IMG/VR virus record: IMGVR_UViG_3300032334_000033
Location: 1 to 23,611 of that record
Length of the DNA stretch: 23,611 bases
Strand: one strand, 5' to 3'
Origin: a virus
The notes under the pieces were generated by a model that was not told the DNA's origin, searched no databases, and saw only the letters and a list, made by a program, of their open reading frames with translations. How positions within the stretch are numbered: the first letter of the stretch is position 1; each line of letters starts with the position of its first letter. Made by a program: the position numbers and the translations under genes. Below are positions 16,021 to 22,380 of this stretch, piece after piece.

Positions 16021-16125
16021 ATGACAGATGAGTACGCTGCTCATTACTTTTTACAGCAGGGTTACTTAGCAGCACGAGTTGAATACATACAAGCAGAACG
16101 TGAGAAGGAAAACAATGGCGATTGA
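16021..16125 (+). CDS. Small hypothetical protein (34 aa)
   Basis: A 34-residue frame (MTDEYAAHYFLQQGYLAARV...) with AAAGGGA upstream. It is one amphipathic helix ending in a charged Glu/Lys stretch. It overlaps the start of the nuclease gene by 11 nt, and its 3' end contains that gene's AGAAGGAAA ribosome-binding site. It may be only a leader peptide coupled to the nuclease gene. Confidence 0.45.
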   Translation: MTDEYAAHYFLQQGYLAARVEYIQAEREKENNGD

Positions 16126-17074
16126 AGACCCAAAGGAATTACTGCTGCACGTACTGCATAACAAAGATGCAAGTCGTGATCGAAGTATGCAGACTGAGGT
16201 TGGTCCGTCAGAGATCGGTAGTTGCAAGCGCAAGGTCTGGTATAGATTAAACGCACAGCCACATACCAATGAGAACCAATCAAAGCTGGCTGCCATTATG
16301 GGTACTGCAATTCACGCAGCAATCGAAGAGGCTATTGGTCACATAGATCCAGAAGGCAAAGAGTATCTAGTTGAAACCTCTGTTGCCTACGGTGATATGA
16401 AAGCACACGTAGATTTATTTATACCTAGTACCGGTGCAGTCATTGACTGGAAGACCAGCAAGATAAAGAACCTGAGCTACTTCCCATCCAAGCAACAGCG
16501 TTGGCAGGTACAGGTTTATGGATACTTACTATCAAAGAATGGATACAATGTTAAAACGGTTAACCTTGTTGCTATTGCTCGTGATGGTGCTGAGAAAGAT
16601 GTCAAAGTACATACAGAACCTTATGATGAAAGCATCGCTTTAGAAGCACTTGAGTGGTTAGCAAATGTCAAGGCAAGTCCAACCTTGCCAGAGCCTGAGA
16701 AGGACCAATCATTTTGTAAAGACTATTGCCAATACTATGATGAGTCTGAGACTATGGGTTGCGGTGGCTTAAAAAAAGAACGTATCGTCCTTAGTGAATT
16801 GATTATTGAGGACGAAGCAGTTGACAAGAACGCACTGCTTTACTTACAGTTAGACAGCAAGATCAAAGAGTTAGAAAAAGAAAAAGATTCCTTGAAGGCA
16901 TCCTTTGAGGGAACTACTGGAGTAACACCTAGTGGTGTAGAAATCAGCTGGTCTACTGTTAAAGGTAGAGAAACAGTTGATGCAAAAGAAGTTGAGAAAC
17001 TTCTAGGGTTTGTACCGAAGGTTGTCGGTAATGAATCTGTACGACTTAACATCAAAACTATCGGAGGAAAGTAA
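16115..17074 (+). CDS. PD-(D/E)XK exonuclease, Cas4/RecB type with Fe-S cysteines
   Basis: A 319-residue nuclease. The core motifs are in order: GTAIHAAIEEAI at 63-74 (H67 and a Glu), HVDLFI with D100, AVIDWKTSK with D111 and K113, and QVQVYGYLL at 131-139. Four cysteines, C37 (GSCKRKVWY), C201, C205 and C216, are placed like those that bind a 4Fe-4S cluster in Cas4 and AddB. The C-terminal third (235-319) adds a coiled coil (KIKELEKEKDSLKASF) and a small beta part. It probably resects double-strand ends in phage recombination. I chose ATG 16115 over the earlier 16079 because of the AGAAGGAAA site. It is followed directly by a zinc protein, as in recombination cassettes. Confidence 0.85.
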   Translation: MAIEDPKELLLHVLHNKDASRDRSMQTEVGPSEIGSCKRKVWYRLNAQPHTNENQSKLAAIMGTAIHAAIEEAIGHIDPEGKEYLVETSVAYGDMKAHVDLFIPSTGAVIDWKTSKIKNLSYFPSKQQRWQVQVYGYLLSKNGYNVKTVNLVAIARDGAEKDVKVHTEPYDESIALEALEWLANVKASPTLPEPEKDQSFCKDYCQYYDESETMGCGGLKKERIVLSELIIEDEAVDKNALLYLQLDSKIKELEKEKDSLKASFEGTTGVTPSGVEISWSTVKGRETVDAKEVEKLLGFVPKVVGNESVRLNIKTIGGK

Positions 17075-17449
17075 ATGGCTGCAAACGAAAACACAAAGTT
17101 CCAGATCAACTACAAGTTAGCTGACGGAACTCTTATCAATATTTACGCAACAAGTGCAACAGAACTAGAAGCAGGTCTTGCAGATATTGCAATGAACGCT
17201 GCAAATATCCACACAACTGGTCAAGAATTAAATGGTAAGTTAGCCCAATCTGCAGCACCAGCACGTGCTGTTGCAGACATCCAGGCACAGTTCAATGCAC
17301 CTGCTGCAGAGGCACCAGGGTCTAAGTCTTGTAAGCACGGACCAATGGCATTTAAGTCAGGAACATCAGCAAAGGGTCCTTGGCAGGGTTATATGTGTAA
17401 CTCACCAAAGGGTTCACCAGATAAATGTGAGACTATCTGGGTCCGTTAA
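17075..17449 (+). CDS. Protein with C-terminal zinc-binding motif, beside the exonuclease
   Basis: A 124-residue protein that starts at the base after the nuclease stop, with GGAGGAAAG upstream. Residues 1-58 are a mixed beta/helix part (FQINYKLADGTLINIYA, ELEAGLADIA), followed by an Ala/Pro-rich linker and a C-terminal motif SCKHGPMAFKSG...YMCNSPKGSPDKCETIWVR with Cys-x2-His and Cys...Cys in finger spacing. I have seen this C-terminal motif in actinobacterial phage proteins next to nucleases. DNA binding, possibly as a single-strand-binding partner of the nuclease, is a guess from context. Confidence 0.6.
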   Translation: MAANENTKFQINYKLADGTLINIYATSATELEAGLADIAMNAANIHTTGQELNGKLAQSAAPARAVADIQAQFNAPAAEAPGSKSCKHGPMAFKSGTSAKGPWQGYMCNSPKGSPDKCETIWVR

Positions 17450-17452
17450 TCA

Positions 17453-17713
17453 GTGCGAGGACCTTGGAATTTCGAGGACCCACGCTGTAGGGGCATAGAC
17501 ACAGAGATGTTCTACCCACCAGAGGCAGAGCATCCACGAGAGATAGTACAAATCCTTTCTCTTTGCAATAACTGCGTACACAAAACAGAGTGTGCTGAGT
17601 GGGGAATTAAAAACGAACGCTTTGGTATCTGGGGTGGGTTAACCCACGGCAAGAGAGCAAGGATTCGTACACTAAGAGGTATCACTATTCCGTTTGGGGA
17701 GTTTAATGCTTAG
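17453..17713 (+). CDS. WhiB-family transcription regulator
   Basis: An 86-residue protein with the family's marks: C12, then C38-x2-C41-x5-C47 (SLCNNCVHKTECAEWG), which bind a 4Fe-4S cluster, and the FGIWGGLT turn at 57-64, followed by basic residues for DNA contact (GKRARIRTLRG). WhiB proteins are found only in actinobacteria and their phages, and act with the primary sigma factor to change promoter choice. The start is GTG, 3 nt after the previous stop. The last bases overlap the ATPase gene by 8 nt. It may direct host RNA polymerase to phage promoters or shut off host whiB genes. Confidence 0.92.
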   Translation: MRGPWNFEDPRCRGIDTEMFYPPEAEHPREIVQILSLCNNCVHKTECAEWGIKNERFGIWGGLTHGKRARIRTLRGITIPFGEFNA

Positions 17714-18584
17714 CTTACAGCGTGCGTGGGGAACAGTCCTCACCAAAGCAACTCCCCTGCCGGATGTATGGAAAGATCTTGTACCTAAACAGATCAAGTT
17801 CCGACGAGGGCAAGTGTGTATGGTAGCTGCTGCGCCCAACGTAGGTAAGTCGATGTTTGCTTTGGTCTATACCATCAGAGCAAAAGTACCTACGTTGTTC
17901 TTTTCAGCAGATACCGACACAGCAACAGTAATGTTGCGATCTGCTGCACATACATCTGGTCACAACCAGGTGACAGTAGAACAGAACCTATCTGGCAACT
18001 CCCATTACTATGACAAACACTTTGAGAAGTTAAGTCATATCAAGTGGGTCTTTGACTCAAGCCCGTCCCTTGATGATATTGAGTTAGAGATTAAGGCATA
18101 CGTTGAACTCTATGGCATTGCTCCAGAACTCATTGTCATAGATAACTTAATGAACGTAGCAGCTGAGACAGATAATGAATGGGCTGGTCTTCGTGCAATT
18201 ATGATGGAGCTTCACGATATGGCACGCAAGACAGAAGCCTGTGTACTAGTTCTACACCACGTCTCTGAACAGTCTGAGTATGGTTCACCTACCAGACCAC
18301 CAGCCAGACGTGCTATCCACGGTAAGGTCAGTCAGTTGCCAGCGTTGATCCTAACGTTAGGCTTTGACCCAGCCAATGGTGATCTTAATATCGCAGCGGT
18401 GAAGAACCGCTTTGGTAAGCACACAGCAGATGCTTCTGATTATGTAACCTTAATAGCCAACTATGCTGCTTGTCAGATCTCTGACAAAGACGCATATGGA
18501 ACTATGCTAGGTAAAGATGTGCGTGCTGGGTACAATGGTAGTTATACACCAGTTGATGAGTGGCGAGAGGCGTCAGGACAATGA
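17706..18584 (+). CDS. RecA/DnaB-type ATPase (putative replicative helicase)
   Basis: A 292-residue P-loop protein. The Walker A motif is at 41-50 (AAAPNVGKSM; K48, S49), a strand with LFFSADTDT follows, Walker B is ELIVIDNL at 141-148 (D146), and LVLHHVSE at 181-188 is the sensor strand of the RecA/DnaB/RepA group. Only the ATPase core is present, with no DnaB N-terminal domain, as in compact phage helicases. It lies a few genes before the split primase, so it probably unwinds DNA at the fork or loads on single strands; a RadA/Sak4-type recombinase is the main alternative. ATG 17706 is preferred to TTG 17694, with GGGGAG upstream. Confidence 0.75.
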   Translation: MLSLQRAWGTVLTKATPLPDVWKDLVPKQIKFRRGQVCMVAAAPNVGKSMFALVYTIRAKVPTLFFSADTDTATVMLRSAAHTSGHNQVTVEQNLSGNSHYYDKHFEKLSHIKWVFDSSPSLDDIELEIKAYVELYGIAPELIVIDNLMNVAAETDNEWAGLRAIMMELHDMARKTEACVLVLHHVSEQSEYGSPTRPPARRAIHGKVSQLPALILTLGFDPANGDLNIAAVKNRFGKHTADASDYVTLIANYAACQISDKDAYGTMLGKDVRAGYNGSYTPVDEWREASGQ

Positions 18585-18835
18585 CACACGATGAGTTATT
18601 AGAAAAGATTAGATTAAAGTTTTTTGTCAATGAAGAAGGTGCCACAGGATCTGGTTACAAAGAATCACAATTACGTAATGCTGTTTATGCGGTAGTGGAA
18701 TTACATTCATATATTATCTATAAGAATACAGAGACAGATGAGATGTACGAACAGTGCCACGAATGTTCTGGCAATGGTTACCACGAACTGTATCCTTGCG
18801 AAACTATTCAGGCTATTGAAAAGGAGTTAGCGTGA
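18581..18835 (+). CDS. Small protein with CxxC zinc knuckle
   Basis: An 84-residue protein linked by ATGA to the ATPase gene. The first half is helical (THDELLEKIRLKFF, then ESQLRNAVYAVVELHSYI); the second half has EQCHECSGNGYHELYPC, a Cys-x2-Cys plus His and Cys set like a single DnaJ-type knuckle. No enzyme motif is seen. The frame extends upstream to 18560, but the ATGA overlap decides the start. The stop overlaps the next start (GTGA). Confidence 0.6.
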   Translation: MTHDELLEKIRLKFFVNEEGATGSGYKESQLRNAVYAVVELHSYIIYKNTETDEMYEQCHECSGNGYHELYPCETIQAIEKELA

Positions 18836-18963
18836 GAGCCACAATAACAATAGCCAAAGGTGATGCTTGGGGATTGGGAATAGAGTTTTATCCTAGCGAA
18901 TGGGCTATTAGTTTTAATTTTATTCGTTGGTACCTACTTATAGAAAAGGCTTACAATGGCTGA
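18832..18963 (+). CDS. Small hypothetical protein (43 aa)
   Basis: A 43-residue frame opened by GTG in a GTGA overlap, with AAAGGAG upstream. It reads MRATITIAKGDAWGLGIEFYPSEWAISFNFIRWYLLIEKA..., which resembles short proteins of actinobacteriophages with an LGIx-YxxxxW pattern and an aromatic end, of unknown function. The 3' end overlaps the next gene by 8 nt. Confidence 0.55.
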   Translation: MRATITIAKGDAWGLGIEFYPSEWAISFNFIRWYLLIEKAYNG

Positions 18964-19126
18964 CACAGAGATCCAGTATGTTAAGAAGCGTATCAAACAA
19001 CTAGAAGCTGATATGGCTAACCTAGTAATGGCGTTGATTGAACTTAAAGTATTTAAGATTAAGATTGATAAAGACGGCAACGCTATCTACGACACTGGTA
19101 AAGATGAGCAGTCCGAAGTACAATAA
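18956..19126 (+). CDS. Small coiled-coil protein (56 aa)
   Basis: A 56-residue frame starting at ATG 18956. Residues 5-32 form a heptad-like helix (IQYVKKRIKQLEADMANLVM), then come KVFKIKIDKDGNAIYD and an acidic end. It overlaps the previous gene by 8 nt and the resolvase gene by 23 nt. It may be a dimerising accessory protein. No family was recognised. Confidence 0.55.
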   Translation: MADTEIQYVKKRIKQLEADMANLVMALIELKVFKIKIDKDGNAIYDTGKDEQSEVQ

Positions 19127-19460
19127 AGCAAAAGGTGCTGCCTTTGAGATTGATGTAATGAAATGGTTTCGTGGTCTTGGTGTGCTGGCTGAAAGACTTA
19201 GGCTGGCAGGCAAGGATGACGAAGGGGATCTGGTGTGTGTGATATCGGGGAAGACATACATACTAGAACTCAAGAACACTGCAAAACTCAGCTTGCCTGA
19301 GTTCTGGAGACAAGCAAATGTTGAGGCGCTTAACTATGCGAAGGCAAGAGATCTTGGGGAAGTTCCTCTGTCTTATGTTGTAGTTAAGCGTCGCAACGCT
19401 TCAATAGATCAAGCCTGGGTTATTCAAGACCTAGCACAATGGATAAAGGAGAAACAGTAA
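19104..19460 (+). CDS. Hjc-like Holliday junction resolvase
   Basis: A 118-residue nuclease of the PD-(D/E)XK fold. KGAAFEIDVMKWFRGLG at 10-26 places the first Glu (E15); GKDDEGDLV has D42; TYILELKNTAKL has E55-x-K57; a helix with WRQANVEAL follows. This order matches archaeal-type Hjc resolvases, which cut four-way junctions, and many phage relatives. Role: resolving recombination or replication intermediates before packaging. ATG 19104 fits the first conserved helix; the frame reaches back to 19038 without a better site. It lies 23 nt inside the preceding gene and shares one base with the next start. Confidence 0.75.
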   Translation: MSSPKYNKAKGAAFEIDVMKWFRGLGVLAERLRLAGKDDEGDLVCVISGKTYILELKNTAKLSLPEFWRQANVEALNYAKARDLGEVPLSYVVVKRRNASIDQAWVIQDLAQWIKEKQ

Positions 19461-19642
19461 TGCCAGTACCAGAAGGAATTATCAGCACATCAACAGGTCC
19501 AGCAGAAGCGGTACAAGAAGTTGTACCAGTAGCAGAAGCAATTGAAATCATCAAAGAAGAAGATGCAGAGTTGCTTGAAAGATTAAAAGAAGCAGACGCA
19601 GAAGAAGCGGTAGAAGAATATGATTTGCCAGAACTGTCATAA
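19460..19642 (+). CDS. Small acidic protein (60 aa)
   Basis: A 60-residue protein beginning in a TAATG overlap, with AAAGGAGAAA at perfect spacing. It is extremely acidic: the second half is almost all Glu, Asp, Ala and Leu (EIIKEEDAELLERLKEADAEEAV), probably a helix, ending YDLPELS. Acidic micro-proteins in phage early modules sometimes mimic DNA or bind host proteins; no direct evidence exists here. The last 23 nt also encode the start of the next gene in another frame. Confidence 0.6.
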   Translation: MPVPEGIISTSTGPAEAVQEVVPVAEAIEIIKEEDAELLERLKEADAEEAVEEYDLPELS

Positions 19643-19799
19643 AGGCGGAGAAGAGAACCAAGCTAACCACTTAAAGCGTGCTGCTGCTTGGCACGATAAG
19701 TGCGATGATAAGGGGTGCGTATGCCAGCACAAAACTGGTCCAGGGTACGTAAAGCGGGCAGATACAAAGGTTCCGTTGATGCAAACTCAATCCCCATAG
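19620..19799 (+). CDS. Small Cys/His zinc-binding protein (59 aa), overlapping both neighbours
   Basis: A 59-residue frame beginning at ATG 19620. It reads MICQNCHKGGEENQANHLKRAAAWHDK and then CDDKGCVCQHKTGPGYVKR: C3-x2-C6, H7, H17, H25, C28, C33, C35 and H37 make a dense metal-binding set. The CxCQHKTGxG motif is one I associate with small actinobacterial phage proteins. The gene overlaps the acidic protein by 23 nt and the primase zinc-finger gene by 79 nt, so its C-terminal third may not be fully constrained. The upstream ribosome-binding site is weak (AGAAGAA), so translation may be coupled. Confidence 0.6.
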   Translation: MICQNCHKGGEENQANHLKRAAAWHDKCDDKGCVCQHKTGPGYVKRADTKVPLMQTQSP

Positions 19800-20098
19800 G
19801 ACCAATCGTTGCCAACTATGGCGGTGAAGTAAGAGAAGGCAAGTCCTGTTCGGTGCGATGCGTACTGCACAGTGATTCCCGCAGGAGTGCGGTAATAAAT
19901 ACTGTAGATAATTTATACTTCTGTCACACCTGCGGTAAGGGCGGTAACGCTGCTAACTTGGTGTGCATACTAGAGAATATGGAGTTCAACGATGGCCTCA
20001 AACGTGCAATCGAAATCGCTACTGGAAGCGGCGCAGCGATACGCACAGGAAATAACTCCAGAGGTTCTAGTCGCACTCGACGAACGTGGGATCTCTGA
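19721..20098 (+). CDS. Primase zinc-finger subunit (CHC2 type)
   Basis: A 125-residue protein. Its core GPIVANYGGEVREGK...CSVRCVLHSDSRRSAVI...YFCHTCGKGGNAANLV matches the zinc-binding domain of DnaG-type primases: C47-x2-H50 and C68-x2-C71. The usual helix after the finger (FNDGLKRAIEIA) is present, and the frame then turns to low-complexity Arg/Ser sequence that is out of frame with the Toprim gene. The catalytic half is a separate gene starting inside this one (107-nt overlap). ATG 19721 has AAGGGG upstream; GTG 19715 is an alternative. It would recognise the template for primer synthesis. Confidence 0.8.
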   Translation: MPAQNWSRVRKAGRYKGSVDANSIPIGPIVANYGGEVREGKSCSVRCVLHSDSRRSAVINTVDNLYFCHTCGKGGNAANLVCILENMEFNDGLKRAIEIATGSGAAIRTGNNSRGSSRTRRTWDL

Positions 20099-20645
20099 AC
20101 GTGTAGCTGCACGCTACCAGTTAGGAGCAGTCGTTGATCCTGCCAATGGTCACGAGATGCACGAAGGATGGATCTCTATTCCCTACATTACTGCCAGTGG
20201 TAGTTGCGTAGGCTTTAAGTTTAGACGAACAGATGATGCTAAGCCTAAGTATGGTTCACCTACTGGGCAGAAGGCACACCTGTATAACGTTACTGATGTA
20301 ACCATTATGTCACCATACATTGTGGTGTGTGAAGGTGAGTTAGACACAGTCATAACTAGTGGAGTGCTTGGTATCCCAGCTGTTGGTGTACCTGGAGTGC
20401 AGGCTTGGAAGCCACACTTTGCCAAACTCTTTGGCGGTTATGAAACTGTGTATGTAGTAGGAGATAACGACATCAAAGAAGATGGATCTAATCCTGGTGC
20501 CGAGTTTAGTAAGCGCGTGGCGAACGAGATATTAAACTCACAAATTGTTACACTACCACCAGGTATGGATATCAACGACTACTACCTAGCACACGGGGCA
20601 GATGCCACGCGTGCTTTGCTAGTGGGTGAGAAGACAGGTGAGTAG
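19992..20645 (+). CDS. Toprim primase catalytic subunit
   Basis: A 217-residue protein. Residues 9-50 (SLLEAAQRYAQEITPEVLVALDERGISERVAARYQLG) are the linker helices of phage primases; the Toprim fold follows with VVCEGELDTVIT (E114) and VVGDNDIKEDG (D158 and D160), the acidic residues that bind metal. The TLPPGMDINDYYLAHG end is typical. Together with the upstream zinc-finger gene it makes a split primase. ATG 19992 has GGAG 7 nt upstream, which supports independent initiation. It may act with the ATPase at 17706 in the phage replisome. Confidence 0.85.
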   Translation: MASNVQSKSLLEAAQRYAQEITPEVLVALDERGISERVAARYQLGAVVDPANGHEMHEGWISIPYITASGSCVGFKFRRTDDAKPKYGSPTGQKAHLYNVTDVTIMSPYIVVCEGELDTVITSGVLGIPAVGVPGVQAWKPHFAKLFGGYETVYVVGDNDIKEDGSNPGAEFSKRVANEILNSQIVTLPPGMDINDYYLAHGADATRALLVGEKTGE

Positions 20646-20651
20646 AGACGA

Positions 20652-21053
20652 ATGGTTACAGATGGCACAGATTTTGCAGCATATGGGCTTCCAGATCCTA
20701 GAGATCAATACGGAAACCGAGACACTCTTGATTCGACCTATACAGACAAGATAGATGCAGCTTTCATAACAGATGTCTGGCGTATTATGGACCAAGCAGG
20801 TAACCTGCTGGTGCGTAAGCACCACGACTACGGCCCAAAGAACATTGCTCACTCACCTGGTGGACCACTCAATGGTTTGCGTGTGCGTATTTGGGATAAA
20901 ATCGCAAGAATCAATAATCTTTTAGACTCTGGTGTTAAGCCTAGTAACGAGTCACTGCGTGATTCATTCCTTGATCTGCTGAACTACTCAGCTATTGCAA
21001 TGATGGTATTAGATGGCGTATGGCCAGAGGTTGACGGCCCAGATTGTGACTGA
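20652..21053 (+). CDS. Nucleotide modification-associated domain 1 (DUF1599) protein
   Basis: A 133-residue protein. LVRKHHDYGPKNIAHSPGGPLNGLRVRIWDKIARINNLL at about 52-91 and NESLRDSFLDLLNYSAIAMMVL at 98-120 carry the HxDYGxxNI and RxxDKxxRxxNL signatures of the family named nucleotide modification-associated domain 1, found in phages, often near thymidylate synthase or base-modification genes. The fold is thought to be like helical nucleotide pyrophosphohydrolases; the reaction is not certain. No base-hypermodification enzyme is visible here. It starts 6 nt after the primase stop and overlaps the sigma-like gene by 8 nt. Confidence 0.8.
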   Translation: MVTDGTDFAAYGLPDPRDQYGNRDTLDSTYTDKIDAAFITDVWRIMDQAGNLLVRKHHDYGPKNIAHSPGGPLNGLRVRIWDKIARINNLLDSGVKPSNESLRDSFLDLLNYSAIAMMVLDGVWPEVDGPDCD

Positions 21054-21678
21054 ACTGAACCCAGCTATCTATGAGATAGCACCCAGTGTGGCTTACTCTG
21101 TAGCTCAGCGTTACCCAAAGTTTGTTGAGCGTGATGATGTAAAGCAAGAGTGTTTGCAATGGGCATTGACTCGTGCTGCATACATTAACGATCAACTGGG
21201 TGAACTTGATACTGATAAGCGCAGGCACAACGAGCAGAAGATTGCTTGGCAGATGCTACGCGTAGCAGAACGTTACGCACGCAAGGAGAAGGCAACTAGA
21301 TCTGGGTATCAGACAGGGGATGAGGCGTACTATGAGCGTGCAACACTTGCTCAGTTACTACCCTTTGTTATCGCATCTGTCATTGACGGAACAGTATTAG
21401 AACAAGCACAAGATATGGTCAAGGATGGTCAGCCACGTGGGTCATCATCTCCTGCAGAAGGTGGCAACCTACTTGCTATCTTGTTAGACATTAAGAAGGG
21501 TTATGTCAAGTTAGATAAGGAAGAGCAACAGCTTCTTACTTGGCGTCATCACGAGAGCCTTACCCTTGCACAGATTGCAGGGTTACTAGAGTGTGCAGTA
21601 TCTACCGCTGATCGCAGGTGCATCAACGCACTGCGTGCTTTGCAGAAGCAACTAGGTGGGGAGAACCCATTCAGATGA
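21046..21678 (+). CDS. Sigma factor-like protein
   Basis: A 210-residue protein. Its N-terminal half has helices like sigma region 2 (YSVAQRYPKFVERDDVKQECLQWAL), and the C-terminal 45 residues hold a helix-turn-helix of the sigma region 4 type: LDKEEQQLLTWRHHESLTLAQIAGLLECAVSTADRRC..., the LTLAQIAxxLxxxxSTxxRR pattern. It may recruit host RNA polymerase to late promoters. Two starts are possible: ATG 21013, which would overlap the previous gene by 41 nt, and GTG 21046 (8-nt overlap), which I prefer for its position; neither has a strong ribosome-binding site. An antitermination or HTH regulator role cannot be excluded. Confidence 0.65.
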   Translation: MTELNPAIYEIAPSVAYSVAQRYPKFVERDDVKQECLQWALTRAAYINDQLGELDTDKRRHNEQKIAWQMLRVAERYARKEKATRSGYQTGDEAYYERATLAQLLPFVIASVIDGTVLEQAQDMVKDGQPRGSSSPAEGGNLLAILLDIKKGYVKLDKEEQQLLTWRHHESLTLAQIAGLLECAVSTADRRCINALRALQKQLGGENPFR

Positions 21679-21830
21679 CATACAGTTTCAAATGTATCTG
21701 TGGTGTTATTATTAACGCTGACACCGAACTTCAATTAGAGAAGTTACTTAATCGTCACTCTAAGAATAGCTCTATCCATAAAAGACAGGGCTGGGATGGA
21801 CATAGTGGGATTGGTGATGGTACAGCGTGA
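21675..21830 (+). CDS. Small protein with Cys/His motif (51 aa)
   Basis: A 51-residue protein in ATGA overlap with the sigma-like gene. It begins MTYSFKCICGVIINADTE with a C7-x-C9 pair and has a helix LQLEKLLNRHSKNSSIHKR with two His residues, so a one-finger zinc site of the C-x-C...H...H kind is possible. No family was recognised. The frame opens further upstream at 21618, but that part is only the out-of-frame reading of the sigma-like gene. Confidence 0.5.
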   Translation: MTYSFKCICGVIINADTELQLEKLLNRHSKNSSIHKRQGWDGHSGIGDGTA

Positions 21831-22210
21831 AAGAGCAAGATCTATTCGACTTCCTTAAAGCAGACTTGTACCCTGATCTAGTAAAGAGTCCTGGTATCTA
21901 TGATGCCTTTGACTGTATCTCGCAAGCGGCAGGTCATTACATTGAACTCAAGTGTAGATACACCCACTATCCCACGTTGCTGATCGAAGAGATGAAGTAT
22001 CGCAAGCTGATTACGCAAGCAGCAGAGCGAGACTTAGTCCCCTTCTACATTAACTCGACACCGCTAGGTGTCTTTTCTTTTGACCTGATGGATGTAGCAG
22101 AACCTGAGTGGGTAAGTCATTGGATGCCAGCCACCACCGAGTTCTCACGTTCTAATAAAGTAAGTAAGTTAGTAGGGTATTTACCGATTGAGGAGGCAGT
22201 ACGCTTATGA
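21827..22210 (+). CDS. Putative PD-(D/E)XK-fold nuclease-like protein
   Basis: A 127-residue protein opened by GTG in a GTGA overlap. GIYDAFDCISQAAGHYIELKCRYTHYPTLLIEEMKY (23-58) resembles the core of restriction-type nucleases, with D26 or D29 and E40-x-K42, and a conserved-looking EEMKY helix. The C-terminus (MPATTEFSRSNKVSKLVGYLPIEEA) is a pattern I know from small phage proteins of unknown function. The active-site set is short compared with known enzymes, so a nuclease activity is an inference. It overlaps the FmdB-type gene by 4 nt. Confidence 0.6.
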   Translation: MKEQDLFDFLKADLYPDLVKSPGIYDAFDCISQAAGHYIELKCRYTHYPTLLIEEMKYRKLITQAAERDLVPFYINSTPLGVFSFDLMDVAEPEWVSHWMPATTEFSRSNKVSKLVGYLPIEEAVRL

Positions 22211-22380
22211 TGTATGACTATCGTTGCACCGAGTGCAAGGGTGAGTTAACAGTTGAACGCAAGATAACAGATGAGGCATTGACTCCCTCTTGTTTTGACT
22301 GTCACATACCAATGATACGTAAGTGGGATGCACCTAGCATCCAGTTCAAGGGCAAAGGGTTCTACTCGAATGGGGGCTAA
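22207..22380 (+). CDS. FmdB-type zinc ribbon protein (57 aa)
   Basis: A 57-residue protein. MMYDYRCTECKGELTVERKITDEALTP followed by SCFDCHIPMIRKW and FKGKGFYSNGG gives the FmdB regulator-like zinc ribbon: C7-x2-C10 and C29-x2-C32, with the usual KGxGFYS end. Such ribbons occur widely in phages and bacteria as small nucleic-acid-binding or regulatory proteins with no firm function. The start overlaps the previous stop by ATGA; a second Met follows at 22210. The 3' end overlaps the HNH gene by 11 nt. Confidence 0.75.
   Translation: MMYDYRCTECKGELTVERKITDEALTPSCFDCHIPMIRKWDAPSIQFKGKGFYSNGG

Noticed and set aside
16079-16114. Earlier ATG for the Cas4-like nuclease
   Set aside because: The added 12 residues read through the ribosome-binding site of ATG 16115 and overlap the 34-residue gene more deeply, with no site upstream of 16079.
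19992-20098. Programmed frameshift as the main explanation for the split primase
   Set aside because: No recognised slippery sequence is visible in the overlap, and the Toprim gene has its own ATG with GGAG at normal spacing. It is kept only as an alternative.
21618-21674. Earlier start for the 51-residue Cys/His protein
   Set aside because: That section is the out-of-frame reading of the sigma-like gene's helix-turn-helix, while ATG 21675 forms a clean ATGA overlap.
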